Origin: Chryseosolibacter sp049791675
Lineage (GTDB): Bacteria; Bacteroidota; Bacteroidia; Cytophagales; Cyclobacteriaceae
Direction of reading: 5' to 3'
Length of the DNA: 7,637 nucleotides
Assembly: GCA_049791675.1 (NCBI GenBank)
Contig: JBARAD010000181.1
Location: 1-7,637 of the forward strand
Shown: in pieces, positions 1 to 6,350 of the stretch
How positions within the stretch are numbered: position 1 is the stretch's first letter
Layout of the letters: the number at the start of each line of letters is the position of its first letter
Notes under the pieces: generated by a model
Seen by the model: the letters and a program-made list of their open reading frames with translations, nothing else
Databases searched by the model: none
Told to the model about the DNA's origin: nothing
Made by a program: the position numbers and the translations under genes

Positions 1-1859
1 GGTATATAGTTCTCATCGACTATGTTTAACAATACGAGAGCCGAATCGCGCAAATCCTTGTATTTCAGGAAGCCACCCCAGGCGTTGCCGACGCTGGTCA
101 GGAGTCTCGACTGCGAGACCACCGAAACTTCGGGCAGGGCTTTCAGCTTGTTGATCAAAGCTTCGGGTTTATTTTTTTGCAGACTGATATTGAGAATGTT
201 CCCGGTATTAAAGCCGAGATCGAAAGCGAGAATATTCTTATACTGAATGAAACCGATGAGTGTACTGGTGATGAAGATCAACGTAAGTGAATACTGAACT
301 ACCACCAGCGCGCGCCTGAAGCTTAGCCCCTTGAACACTTTTACCGGCGACACATCTCTCAGCGCATGGATGATGCTCACTTTCGCGAAGAATATTGCCG
401 GTAAGAGGCCCGCCACCATACCGACCACCATGGAGAATGCAATGAACGTCAACGCCATCGGCATTGTTATTTCGAGCTTCACCATTTTCAGGAGTTCGGG
501 GGCGATGCTGATAAATTGCGGACGAAGCACCAGGAACATTCCGAAAGAAAGAATCAGCGCGACAAGCGACAGGATCACCGCCTCGGCCAGAAACTGCTGA
601 CGCACCTGGCTCTTTCCCGCCCCGATCACCTTGCGTAAGCCTATTTCCTTGTAACGACGCATCGATCTGGCAATGGAAAGGTTGGTGTAGTTGAAACATG
701 CCGACAGGATCACTACCAGTGCTAATCCACTGATGATCCACAGCACGATCCCAGGCATAACGGGTCCAATGGAATTGTTCAAGTCTTCACCCAACATGAT
801 GTCGTACAATGGAAGCAGGGTGAGGCGTATCTCTGCTTCATCGTCCGCTTTGTTTTCCTCGTCACAGATCGCATCGATTCGCGCCTGAATGTCGGAGGCA
901 CTTGAATTTTTCGGAAGCAACAAATAGACGTAGTTCCGCTGCCAAACGTTTCCCCACTTAAGGAGGTTTTGATCTTTCGCAATCCGTGGCACGATTGTGC
1001 TGAATGAAACAAGCGATTCGAATTGGATATGTGAAAAGAATGGGACGTCCTTCAGGATCCCGGTCACCTGGTAATCGATGCTGTCGAAGTGAATGGTCCT
1101 ACCGAAAGCATCCGCTGCGCCGAAAAGTTTTTTCGCCGAGGTTTCTGTGAGCACGATGGAATAAGGTTCTTTAAGGGCCGTGGCCGCATCGCCCTTCAAC
1201 ATCGGCAATGTGAAGATCCGAAACATCGAAGGTTCGGCATAGAGGCCAGTGAACGGAATAAAATGGCCGTTGATGTTTGCATCGCCGGAGAATTCAGTCC
1301 GTATCATCGCCGTCTCTTCCACCCCTGGCACTTTTTCCTGGATCAGCTTTCCGATCTTTACAGAGGTTGAAGCAAACTGATCACTGTATCCTTGCTTGAA
1401 CTTTGCGTGCGAGGTAATGCGATATATGCGGTTCCCCTTCTCGTTGAACCTATCGTACGACAGCAGGTCGTGCGCAAAAGCGATCAGCAACAGGCCAACC
1501 GACATGCCGATGGCAAGGCCAACGATATTGATTGTCGAAAACAGCTTATTGCGCGTTATCGTGCGCACCGATGTTTTGATGTGGCTTCCGATCATGATCC
1601 AGTTGATTAAGAGGTTTATAAATGTTGGTGTTCGCACCGTATATGTTCTAAAGAACTTGAACGCATCGATGATGTAAATGAGCTTCGCGCGGCGCGGACC
1701 TATCGATTCAACATTCCGCTCGAAATATTCATTGAGGTCTCCAATCAGATCCTCGGCGAGCTGGGGCTTGCAATACCATTCAACGAATCGTTGAGCCCAC
1801 TCAGGTGGTTGATGGTTGTTAGCCCGATCGCTATCGGAAGTTGGCTGCCGGGCGCTCAT
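1..1859 (-). CDS. FtsX/MacB-type ABC transporter permease with N-terminal prefix domain (3' end outside window)
   Basis: Inner-membrane permease of the MacB/FtsX superfamily, which in this class acts as a mechanotransmitter or exporter powered by a separate ATPase; the substrate is unknown. I translated 619 codons with no stop from ATG 1859 to the window edge. Residues 1-95 form a soluble prefix (PPEWAQRFVEWYC, then DLNEYFERN and GPRRAKLIYIID), as in Bacteroidota permeases labelled 'permease prefix domain'. TM1 is about 105-127 (NIVGLAIGMSVGLLLIAF), followed by SYDRFNEKGNRIYRI and a MacB-like periplasmic domain. TM2-TM4 (about 370-395, 421-445, 468-492) carry the family signatures CFNYTNLSIARS and RRYKEIGLRKVIGA. 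TM5 (about 516-538) opens the second half, and the rest is cut off. The family usually has about 800-890 residues. The start is fixed by the ATGA overlap with the padR stop, with GGAAG upstream. No ATPase is adjacent. Confidence 0.95.
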   Translation of the reverse strand, partial: MSARQPTSDSDRANNHQPPEWAQRFVEWYCKPQLAEDLIGDLNEYFERNVESIGPRRAKLIYIIDAFKFFRTYTVRTPTFINLLINWIMIGSHIKTSVRTITRNKLFSTINIVGLAIGMSVGLLLIAFAHDLLSYDRFNEKGNRIYRITSHAKFKQGYSDQFASTSVKIGKLIQEKVPGVEETAMIRTEFSGDANINGHFIPFTGLYAEPSMFRIFTLPMLKGDAATALKEPYSIVLTETSAKKLFGAADAFGRTIHFDSIDYQVTGILKDVPFFSHIQFESLVSFSTIVPRIAKDQNLLKWGNVWQRNYVYLLLPKNSSASDIQARIDAICDEENKADDEAEIRLTLLPLYDIMLGEDLNNSIGPVMPGIVLWIISGLALVVILSACFNYTNLSIARSMRRYKEIGLRKVIGAGKSQVRQQFLAEAVILSLVALILSFGMFLVLRPQFISIAPELLKMVKLEITMPMALTFIAFSMVVGMVAGLLPAIFFAKVSIIHALRDVSPVKVFKGLSFRRALVVVQYSLTLIFITSTLIGFIQYKNILAFDLGFNTGNILNISLQKNKPEALINKLKALPEVSVVSQSRLLTSVGNAWGGFLKYKDLRDSALVLLNIVDENYI

Positions 1860-2188
1860 GCTTTCTTCCAGACCAATGAAGGAATTCTGTCCCAGAGTTG
1901 ATCGCGCAGCGCCTTGGCTCGTACCAGCGCTCCCTTTCCCGGGATCGTGAGCTGATAAAATCTCTTCCGTTTACCGCCACGCGTTTTGGTGGGTTCGCCC
2001 AACTGACTTTCCACCAGGCCTTTCTCCTCCAGGCGATTGAGTACGGCGTGCACGACGCCGAGCTTTACGGATCGTCCGGAGTGATTAGAGAGTTCGTCAC
2101 ATATCGCTACGCTGTATGCTTCTTCCATCAGCGCAGCGATGGTAAGCAGCACCAGTTCTTCGAATTCGCCGAGGTTGGTACCCTTCAT
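1856..2188 (-). CDS. PadR family transcriptional regulator
   Basis: A 110-residue winged-helix DNA-binding protein, the usual size of the short PadR subfamily. Residues 1-30 (LGEFEELVLLTIAAL, EEAYSVAICDEL) form the first helices. VKLGVVHAVLNRLEEKGLVES (about 41-61) is the recognition-helix region. KRKRFYQLTIPGKGAL (about 73-88) is the wing followed by the conserved T-x-x-G. A short C-terminal helix probably dimerises. Its stop codon overlaps the permease start by ATGA, so the two are very likely cotranscribed and translationally coupled. In this arrangement PadR normally represses its own operon, perhaps released by the transported or toxic compound (inference). The ATG at 2188 has an in-frame TAA 15 bases upstream (2201-2203) and only a poor Shine-Dalgarno sequence. 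Confidence 0.95.
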   Translation of the reverse strand: MKGTNLGEFEELVLLTIAALMEEAYSVAICDELSNHSGRSVKLGVVHAVLNRLEEKGLVESQLGEPTKTRGGKRKRFYQLTIPGKGALVRAKALRDQLWDRIPSLVWKKA

Positions 2189-2200
2189 GTTAGGTATTAA

Positions 2201-2230
2201 TTACGTAAATGTATGTATAATTGTTGCATA
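2201..2230 (-). promoter_or_regulatory. AT-rich promoter/operator candidate for padR-permease
   Basis: This stretch directly upstream of padR is strongly AT-rich. It contains a perfect palindrome TTACGTAA (2201-2208) and a looser dyad TATG-N11-CATA (2212-2230). PadR proteins bind short dyads of ATGT/ACAT type, so autoregulation here is plausible. On the minus strand TACATTTA (2213 to 2206) resembles the Bacteroidota -7 element TAnnTTTG, but I find no TTG at the right spacing for a -33 element. Position is the main support. Confidence 0.25.
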
Positions 2231-2332
2231 ATCATATCGGAAGCAGCGAGTGAACCTAAATTCTGCTGACGCGGGGAAAGCCGGGAAGAGATTTTACGAT
2301 CAACCGTTTGCAAGGCAGATAGAAATGAGTCC

Positions 2333-2350
2333 ATCAAGGACTATCAAGGA
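2333..2350 (+). repeat. Short tandem direct repeat ATCAAGGA x2
   Basis: ATCAAGGA occurs at 2333-2340 and again at 2343-2350, a 10-base period (one helical turn). It lies in the leader-side gap ahead of the CheB/CheR-kinase gene and could be a pair of activator half-sites. Chance is also possible, since only 8 bases repeat. Confidence 0.3.
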
Positions 2351-2351
2351 T

Positions 2352-2438
2352 GTAGCCTAATGGCAGGCTGATTCATCGCTACATATTGAATGTTCGTGCG
2401 CAATAGCGATCAGGGCCCTGGCTAATGCGCCCGTTTTT
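2352..2438 (+). promoter_or_regulatory. Candidate transcription attenuator in the leader of the CheB/CheR-kinase gene
   Basis: Three pairings here cannot all form together. An upstream helix GTAGC/GCTAC (2352-2356 with 2378-2382) encloses a small AGCCT/AGGCT hairpin (2354-2358 with 2365-2369), which itself competes with it. A perfect 7-bp pairing ATCGCTA/TAGCGAT (2375-2381 with 2404-2410) would break open the 5' arm of the terminator at 2398-2438. The order is that of an antiterminator/terminator switch: upstream helix, antiterminator, terminator, then the start codon 43 bases after the T tract. I do not recognise a known riboswitch class. The alternative is the 3' end of a small RNA encoded in 2240-2438. 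Confidence 0.35.
2398..2438 (+). terminator. Intrinsic terminator-like hairpin with T tract
   Basis: The stem pairs GCGCA with TGCGC (2398-2402/2426-2430), then after an A-A mismatch TAGC with GCTA (2404-2407/2421-2424), then CAG with CTG across a GGCC loop, with a 3-base GAT bulge on the 5' side. CCG and TTTTT (2434-2438) follow. Structure and polarity fit rho-independent termination on the plus strand. No plus-strand gene ends here, so it would act on a leader transcript or a small RNA. Confidence 0.55.
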
Positions 2439-2481
2439 ATGTAGATTACAACAAAACACTTGGTGAGGATGACCAAAATTC

Positions 2482-5400
2482 TTGAAAATCGTAAAAGCTT
2501 CCGTCACGCTTAAGCCCAAAAAGGCATCAGTAAAAAAACATTCCACAAAAGATTTACTTCCGAAACCCTTCCCTATAGTCGGTTTTGGTGCCTCTGCCGG
2601 TGGTATCGAAGCCTTTACTGAGCTTTTAAAACACCTTGATTCAAATCTTGGAATGGCGTATGTGCTTGTCATGCACCTCTCTCCCAATCATAAAAGTGCG
2701 CTGGCTGAAATAGTCCAGTCGAATACAAAAATGAAGGTGCAAACTGTGAAAGATGGAATGGAGGTTATGGCTAACAACGTTTATGTTATTCCTCCCAATA
2801 CTTTCATGAGCCTGGTTGATGGCCATCTAAAGCTTGCACCCCGGTCGGTAACCGCTATTGGGAACTTTGCTGTTGACTATTTCCTGACCGCACTCGCGTC
2901 CATCTATAAAAATAATGCTATCGGTGTCATTCTTTCAGGCACCGCTAATGATGGTACATTGGGGCTAAAGGCCATTAAGGCTGAAGGAGGAATTACCTTT
3001 GCGCAGGATGATTCGGCAAAGTTTGACGGCATGCCGCGCAGTGCTTTTGACTCCGGATATGTTGACTTCTTATTACCACCTGCAAGAATAGCAGCGGAAC
3101 TGGCCCGGCTCGTGCATGTGCCGTATACAAACTTGCCATCAGACAAGATTGAGGCCGTCCAGACGAAAGAGTTAGACGATCATACTGAAGACCTAAGAAA
3201 AATACTGGCAGTTGTTAAACGTAAGACAGGCATTGACTTTTTCCTTAATTATAAACATGCCAGCTTATACAGACGTGTAGTGAGAAGAATGGTTTTAAAC
3301 AAGTTTGAGACGTTTCAGCATTACGCGGCCATGTTAAAAAACACTCCCAGGGAAGTCGAGGCCCTTTATGATGACTTCTTAATTAATGTTACCAGTTTTT
3401 TCCGCGACCCGGAATTTTATAAAATTCTTGTAAAACAGATCTTTCCAGCACTCGTCTCAGACAGGAAACACCTGGACCCAATAAGAATCTGGATAGCCGG
3501 ATGTTCTACCGGAGAAGAAGCCTATTCAATCGCTATCAGCTTGATGGAATTTTTAGAAGAAAAAGAGCTTAGTTTACCGATCCAGATTTTCGCTTCAGAT
3601 TTAGACGCAAACGCCATTGAAAGGGCGCGTTTAGGGATCTATTCAACGAGTAGTCTTCAGGGAATTTCTTCCAACCACCTCAAAAAGTATTTTAGAAAGA
3701 TTGATGGTCACTACCAAATAGTAACCTCGGTAAGAGAATTTTGCGTGTTTTCTCAACAGAATCTCCTTAAAGACCCGCCTTTCTCCCGCATGGACCTCAT
3801 CAGTTGCCAGAATGTATTGATCTATCTTGATGCACAACCGCAAGCAAGAATCCTGCAAACATTTCATTATGCGCTTAAACCCACAGGCTTTTTGTGCTTA
3901 GGCAAGTCGGAGACAATAGGATCTGCGTCAGATTTGTTTGAGCCAGTCGATAAGAAAGTAAGAATATTCTCGCGGAAATCAACCAAGTCACCTCAACTGG
4001 AATTCACAATTCAGACTACAAATTCAAGTGAGGACGAAAGCCAGTCCGCTGAGCTGAAAATAGACGTTGATGTTGAAAAGGATATTGGAAAATTAATTCT
4101 GTCCAGGTATGTACCTCCATGCATCCTGGTGAACAAAAACCTGACTATAGTACAATTTTTTGGTCCCATTTCCCCCTACCTGGAACCGGCTACAGGCAAA
4201 GCCAGTTTTAACGTTTTAAAAATAATAAGAGAGGACCTGGTTATCTACCTTGGAAGCTTAATACAACAAGCGAAGAAAACCGAAAAAGTTGCTGTTAAAC
4301 AAGGCATAACAACACATCACAACAATATATCCAAGGAAATCACGATTGAGGTTGTACCACGAAAAAATGGTTCCGGAGATATCCTGTTCCTGGTGGTATT
4401 TAAAGAGAGCAACGTGATTCAACCGCTTCCAGAAGAGATCGGCGCAAAGTTAAAAGCAGGAACGGATTCGAGTGAGCGAGCAATTGTAAGACTTGAGGAA
4501 CAACTTGCTGAATCACGAGGGCTTATCAGGGCTTCTAACGAAGAATACGAAACTACATATGAAGAGTTGCAAGCCTATAATGAGGAAATCTTATCTTCGA
4601 ATGAAGAACTACAGAGCGTTAATGAGGAGCTGGAAACATCGAAGGAGGAATTGCAGTCCGCCATTGAAGAACTCACTACAACGAATGAGGAACTCCGCAA
4701 AAGAAATATTGAGTTAAAGCAATCCCAAACCTACGCGGAAGCGATTGTCGAGACGATGCATAGTCCTTTACTTGTGCTTACGGCCAACCTTCAGGTTAGA
4801 ATGGCCAATAAGGCTTTTTATCAAACATTCAGATTAACGCCGGAGAAGACGGAGGGAAGTTTCATTTACGAACTCGGAGATAATTCATGGGAAATACCTT
4901 CGCTGCGCGAGGATTTAAATGAACTACTGGCAAAAAAATCCAACTATAAGCAGTTTGAGCTTAAACATTTCTTTCCCGTGCTGGGCGAACTGGTACTTGA
5001 CGTCAATGCTTACAGGCTATTGAAAGATGATACCTCTAATGAAACATTGGTCTTGTTGGCTTTTAATAATATCAGTGATTTGCTAAAGGCGAATAAAGAG
5101 CTTAGAAAGGTTAATGAACAACTGGCGGAATTTGCATTTGTGTCAAGTCATGATTTACAGGAGCCATTGCGCAAAATTCAGGCATTCTCAAATTATCTCT
5201 CACAGCCCGAAGCGAACTTGAATGATTTTGCCAGAAAATATTCACAGAAGATCAATGCTTCAGCTTCGCGGATGTCAACGCTACTGAGAGACCTTCTTAG
5301 CTTCTCCCTGCTTGGGAGGGCTGAAAAAAATCTGGTAGCTGTAGATCTGAATGAAACCTTGAAGCATGTTGTGGAGGATTTTGAGTTGGTGATTGAAAGT

Positions 5401-5811
5401 AAGAACGCGGTGATAAATCTTTCCCCGCTTCCTTCTGTAAAAGCAGAGCCGGTTCACATGATCCGGCTCTTCCAGAATTTAATAAGCAACGCCTTAAAGT
5501 TTGCGGCGAAAAATGTTGTGATTAATGTAACTTCCGAAAAAGTCACAAAGGAAAGTCTGACAACTTACGAATTAGGCAATGATAAACAGTATGTTGCGAT
5601 ATCCGTTAGCGATAATGGGGGCGGCTTTGACCAAAGATTTGCTCATAAAATGTTCGGAATTTTTCAGCGACTGGAAAATATCAAAGGGGTCGACGGTACC
5701 GGAGTTGGCCTTGCAATTTGCAAGAAAATTGTAGAGGATCATGGGGGGGCTATTTTTGCAAAAGGAAAAGAAAATGAAGGAGCTACTTTTACAGTCGTTC
5801 TTCCCGTTTGA
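2482..5811 (+). CDS. CheB-CheR-PAS-histidine kinase fusion protein
   Basis: A soluble 1109-residue signalling protein with no signal peptide or membrane segment. CheB methylesterase is at about 30-200 with the catalytic triad intact: S38 in GASAGG, H65, and D157 in TANDGT. CheR methyltransferase is at about 222-490: NVTSFFR at 302-308, the SAM-binding AGCSTGEEA from 339, D373/D375 in ASDLDA, and CQNVLIYLD at 442-450. A PAS-like domain (about 540-640) and a coiled coil (about 660-745) follow. A second PAS domain is at about 752-865. HisKA has phospho-acceptor H890 in SSHDLQEPLR. HATPase_c has N-box N999/N1003, G1 box DNGGG at 1044-1048, F box FGIFQRL and G2 box GTGVGL at 1072-1077. There is no receiver; the convergent receiver gene is the likely partner. 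Such fusions are known in Bacteroidota, but targets and signals are unclear and no chemoreceptor gene is nearby. The start is TTG 2482: an in-frame TGA at 2470 and the GASAGG motif at residue 36 leave no ATG option. GGTGAGGA (2462-2469) lies upstream at a long spacing. Confidence 0.93.
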   Translation: MKIVKASVTLKPKKASVKKHSTKDLLPKPFPIVGFGASAGGIEAFTELLKHLDSNLGMAYVLVMHLSPNHKSALAEIVQSNTKMKVQTVKDGMEVMANNVYVIPPNTFMSLVDGHLKLAPRSVTAIGNFAVDYFLTALASIYKNNAIGVILSGTANDGTLGLKAIKAEGGITFAQDDSAKFDGMPRSAFDSGYVDFLLPPARIAAELARLVHVPYTNLPSDKIEAVQTKELDDHTEDLRKILAVVKRKTGIDFFLNYKHASLYRRVVRRMVLNKFETFQHYAAMLKNTPREVEALYDDFLINVTSFFRDPEFYKILVKQIFPALVSDRKHLDPIRIWIAGCSTGEEAYSIAISLMEFLEEKELSLPIQIFASDLDANAIERARLGIYSTSSLQGISSNHLKKYFRKIDGHYQIVTSVREFCVFSQQNLLKDPPFSRMDLISCQNVLIYLDAQPQARILQTFHYALKPTGFLCLGKSETIGSASDLFEPVDKKVRIFSRKSTKSPQLEFTIQTTNSSEDESQSAELKIDVDVEKDIGKLILSRYVPPCILVNKNLTIVQFFGPISPYLEPATGKASFNVLKIIREDLVIYLGSLIQQAKKTEKVAVKQGITTHHNNISKEITIEVVPRKNGSGDILFLVVFKESNVIQPLPEEIGAKLKAGTDSSERAIVRLEEQLAESRGLIRASNEEYETTYEELQAYNEEILSSNEELQSVNEELETSKEELQSAIEELTTTNEELRKRNIELKQSQTYAEAIVETMHSPLLVLTANLQVRMANKAFYQTFRLTPEKTEGSFIYELGDNSWEIPSLREDLNELLAKKSNYKQFELKHFFPVLGELVLDVNAYRLLKDDTSNETLVLLAFNNISDLLKANKELRKVNEQLAEFAFVSSHDLQEPLRKIQAFSNYLSQPEANLNDFARKYSQKINASASRMSTLLRDLLSFSLLGRAEKNLVAVDLNETLKHVVEDFELVIESKNAVINLSPLPSVKAEPVHMIRLFQNLISNALKFAAKNVVINVTSEKVTKESLTTYELGNDKQYVAISVSDNGGGFDQRFAHKMFGIFQRLENIKGVDGTGVGLAICKKIVEDHGGAIFAKGKENEGATFTVVLPV

Positions 5812-5814
5812 CGT

Positions 5815-5839
5815 CCAGTAATCCATTGCTGGTTACTGG
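5815..5839. terminator. Hairpin between convergent genes, possible bidirectional terminator
   Basis: CCAGTAA (5815-5821) pairs with TTACTGG (5833-5839), and inside it CCA (5823-5825) pairs with TGG (5830-5832) over a TTGC loop, with one bulged T. It begins 4 bases after the kinase stop. Its right arm contains the receiver gene's stop codon and penultimate bases, so it serves both 3' ends. There is no T tract on either strand, which makes it a weak intrinsic terminator; RNA 3'-end protection is the alternative. Confidence 0.45.
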
Positions 5840-6228
5840 TGTGTGGTCGGGTGCTTCCTGGTCAACACGACTTGTAGCGATTCTATCAATTTATCGAACG
5901 AATATTCTTTTTGTATAAACTCTTCCGCCCCAAGCATGCGTATTTTTTTTGCTTCGCTGCTATTGGGTGTCGTTGAATAGATTATTACCGGGATGCTTTT
6001 AAAATGTAAGTCTGATTTCAGCTTCGACATGCATTCAATGCCGTTCATCCTGGGCATGTTTATATCAAGAAAGATGAAATCGGGAAGACGTTCCTGAATG
6101 CTCAGAATTTCCAATGCCTCTTGCCCATTCTTCGACAGGACAACCTTTATTGCCGGATCTATTTGCCGAATTGCGTCACAAAATATTTCTCGGTCTTCCG
6201 CATCATCATCGGCATAGAAGATTTTCAT
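5833..6228 (-). CDS. Single-domain response regulator (CheY/Rcp1-like receiver)
   Basis: A 131-residue stand-alone receiver domain with no output domain. The acidic pocket is D8/D9 (FYADDDAEDREIF), the phospho-acceptor is D55 in FIFLDINMPRMNG, the switch residue is S85 in IIYSTT, and the conserved lysine is K107 in FIQKE. The NMP-x-MNG pattern and the acidic DAEDRE stretch after the pocket resemble Rcp1-type receivers, which partner phytochrome-class histidine kinases. The neighbouring fusion kinase has the matching SSHDLQEPLR H-box and lacks its own receiver. The gene is convergent with the kinase gene, with 21 bases between stops, so the pairing is inferred from position rather than from an operon. 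Its ATG at 6228 lies 4 bases from a GC-rich inverted repeat whose near arm carries the only purine run able to act as a ribosome binding site. Confidence 0.93.
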   Translation of the reverse strand: MKIFYADDDAEDREIFCDAIRQIDPAIKVVLSKNGQEALEILSIQERLPDFIFLDINMPRMNGIECMSKLKSDLHFKSIPVIIYSTTPNSSEAKKIRMLGAEEFIQKEYSFDKLIESLQVVLTRKHPTTHQ

Positions 6229-6232
6229 AGAT

Positions 6233-6264
6233 TGACCCCGGCGGGGGTTGCGGTGGCGGGGTCA
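6233..6264. repeat. GC-rich inverted repeat over the receiver gene's translation start region
   Basis: Perfect 8-bp arms TGACCCCG (6233-6240) and CGGGGTCA (6257-6264) flank a 16-base G-rich loop. A competing hairpin ACCCC/GGGGT (6235-6239 with 6244-6248) is also possible, and the plus strand has four G runs that could stack as a two-layer quadruplex. The surrounding DNA is AT-rich. In a receiver mRNA the arm CGGGGTCA sits 4 bases before the ATG and would be sequestered. It could control translation, terminate a leftward transcript, or be a REP-like repeat copy. Confidence 0.5.
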
Positions 6265-6265
6265 T

Positions 6266-6293
6266 GTAAGGTACGGACCGTGACCGGCTTTAC
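6266..6293. repeat. Second inverted repeat, adjacent to the first
   Basis: GTAA (6266-6269) pairs with TTAC (6290-6293), GGT (6270-6272) with ACC (6283-6285), and ACGG (6273-6276) with CCGT (6278-6281). There is a one-base centre, a bulged G and a 4-base bulge (6286-6289). It starts one base after the preceding repeat, so 6233-6293 is a continuous block of secondary structure between the receiver gene and the gene-poor stretch to the right. Confidence 0.4.
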
Positions 6294-6350
6294 CTAATGA
6301 AATGTTGCTTGTTTCTACTTACCATTCATAGCAATACAGATTCCTCGTCT

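Noticed and set aside
238..741. 167-codon minus-strand open frame
   Set aside because: It lies in another frame inside the permease, whose own frame reads through with all family motifs; its peptide looks low-complexity and unlike protein.
1089..1370. 93-codon plus-strand frame antisense to the permease
   Set aside because: The minus-strand frame through the same DNA encodes the permease periplasmic domain, so this one is a shadow.
2216..2223. TATAATTG as a plus-strand Bacteroidota -7 element
   Set aside because: It is a near match, but there is no TTG 19-21 bases upstream, and AT-rich DNA gives such matches by chance.
2269..2310. GACGCGGGGAAAGCC resembling part of a c-di-GMP-I or cobalamin riboswitch
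   Set aside because: Only a short string is similar; the remaining conserved blocks and pairings of those classes are absent.
4493..4717. 74-codon plus-strand frame inside the kinase gene
   Set aside because: It is the +1 shadow of the heptad-repeat coding DNA, and the repeated GAA/GAG codons keep it open.
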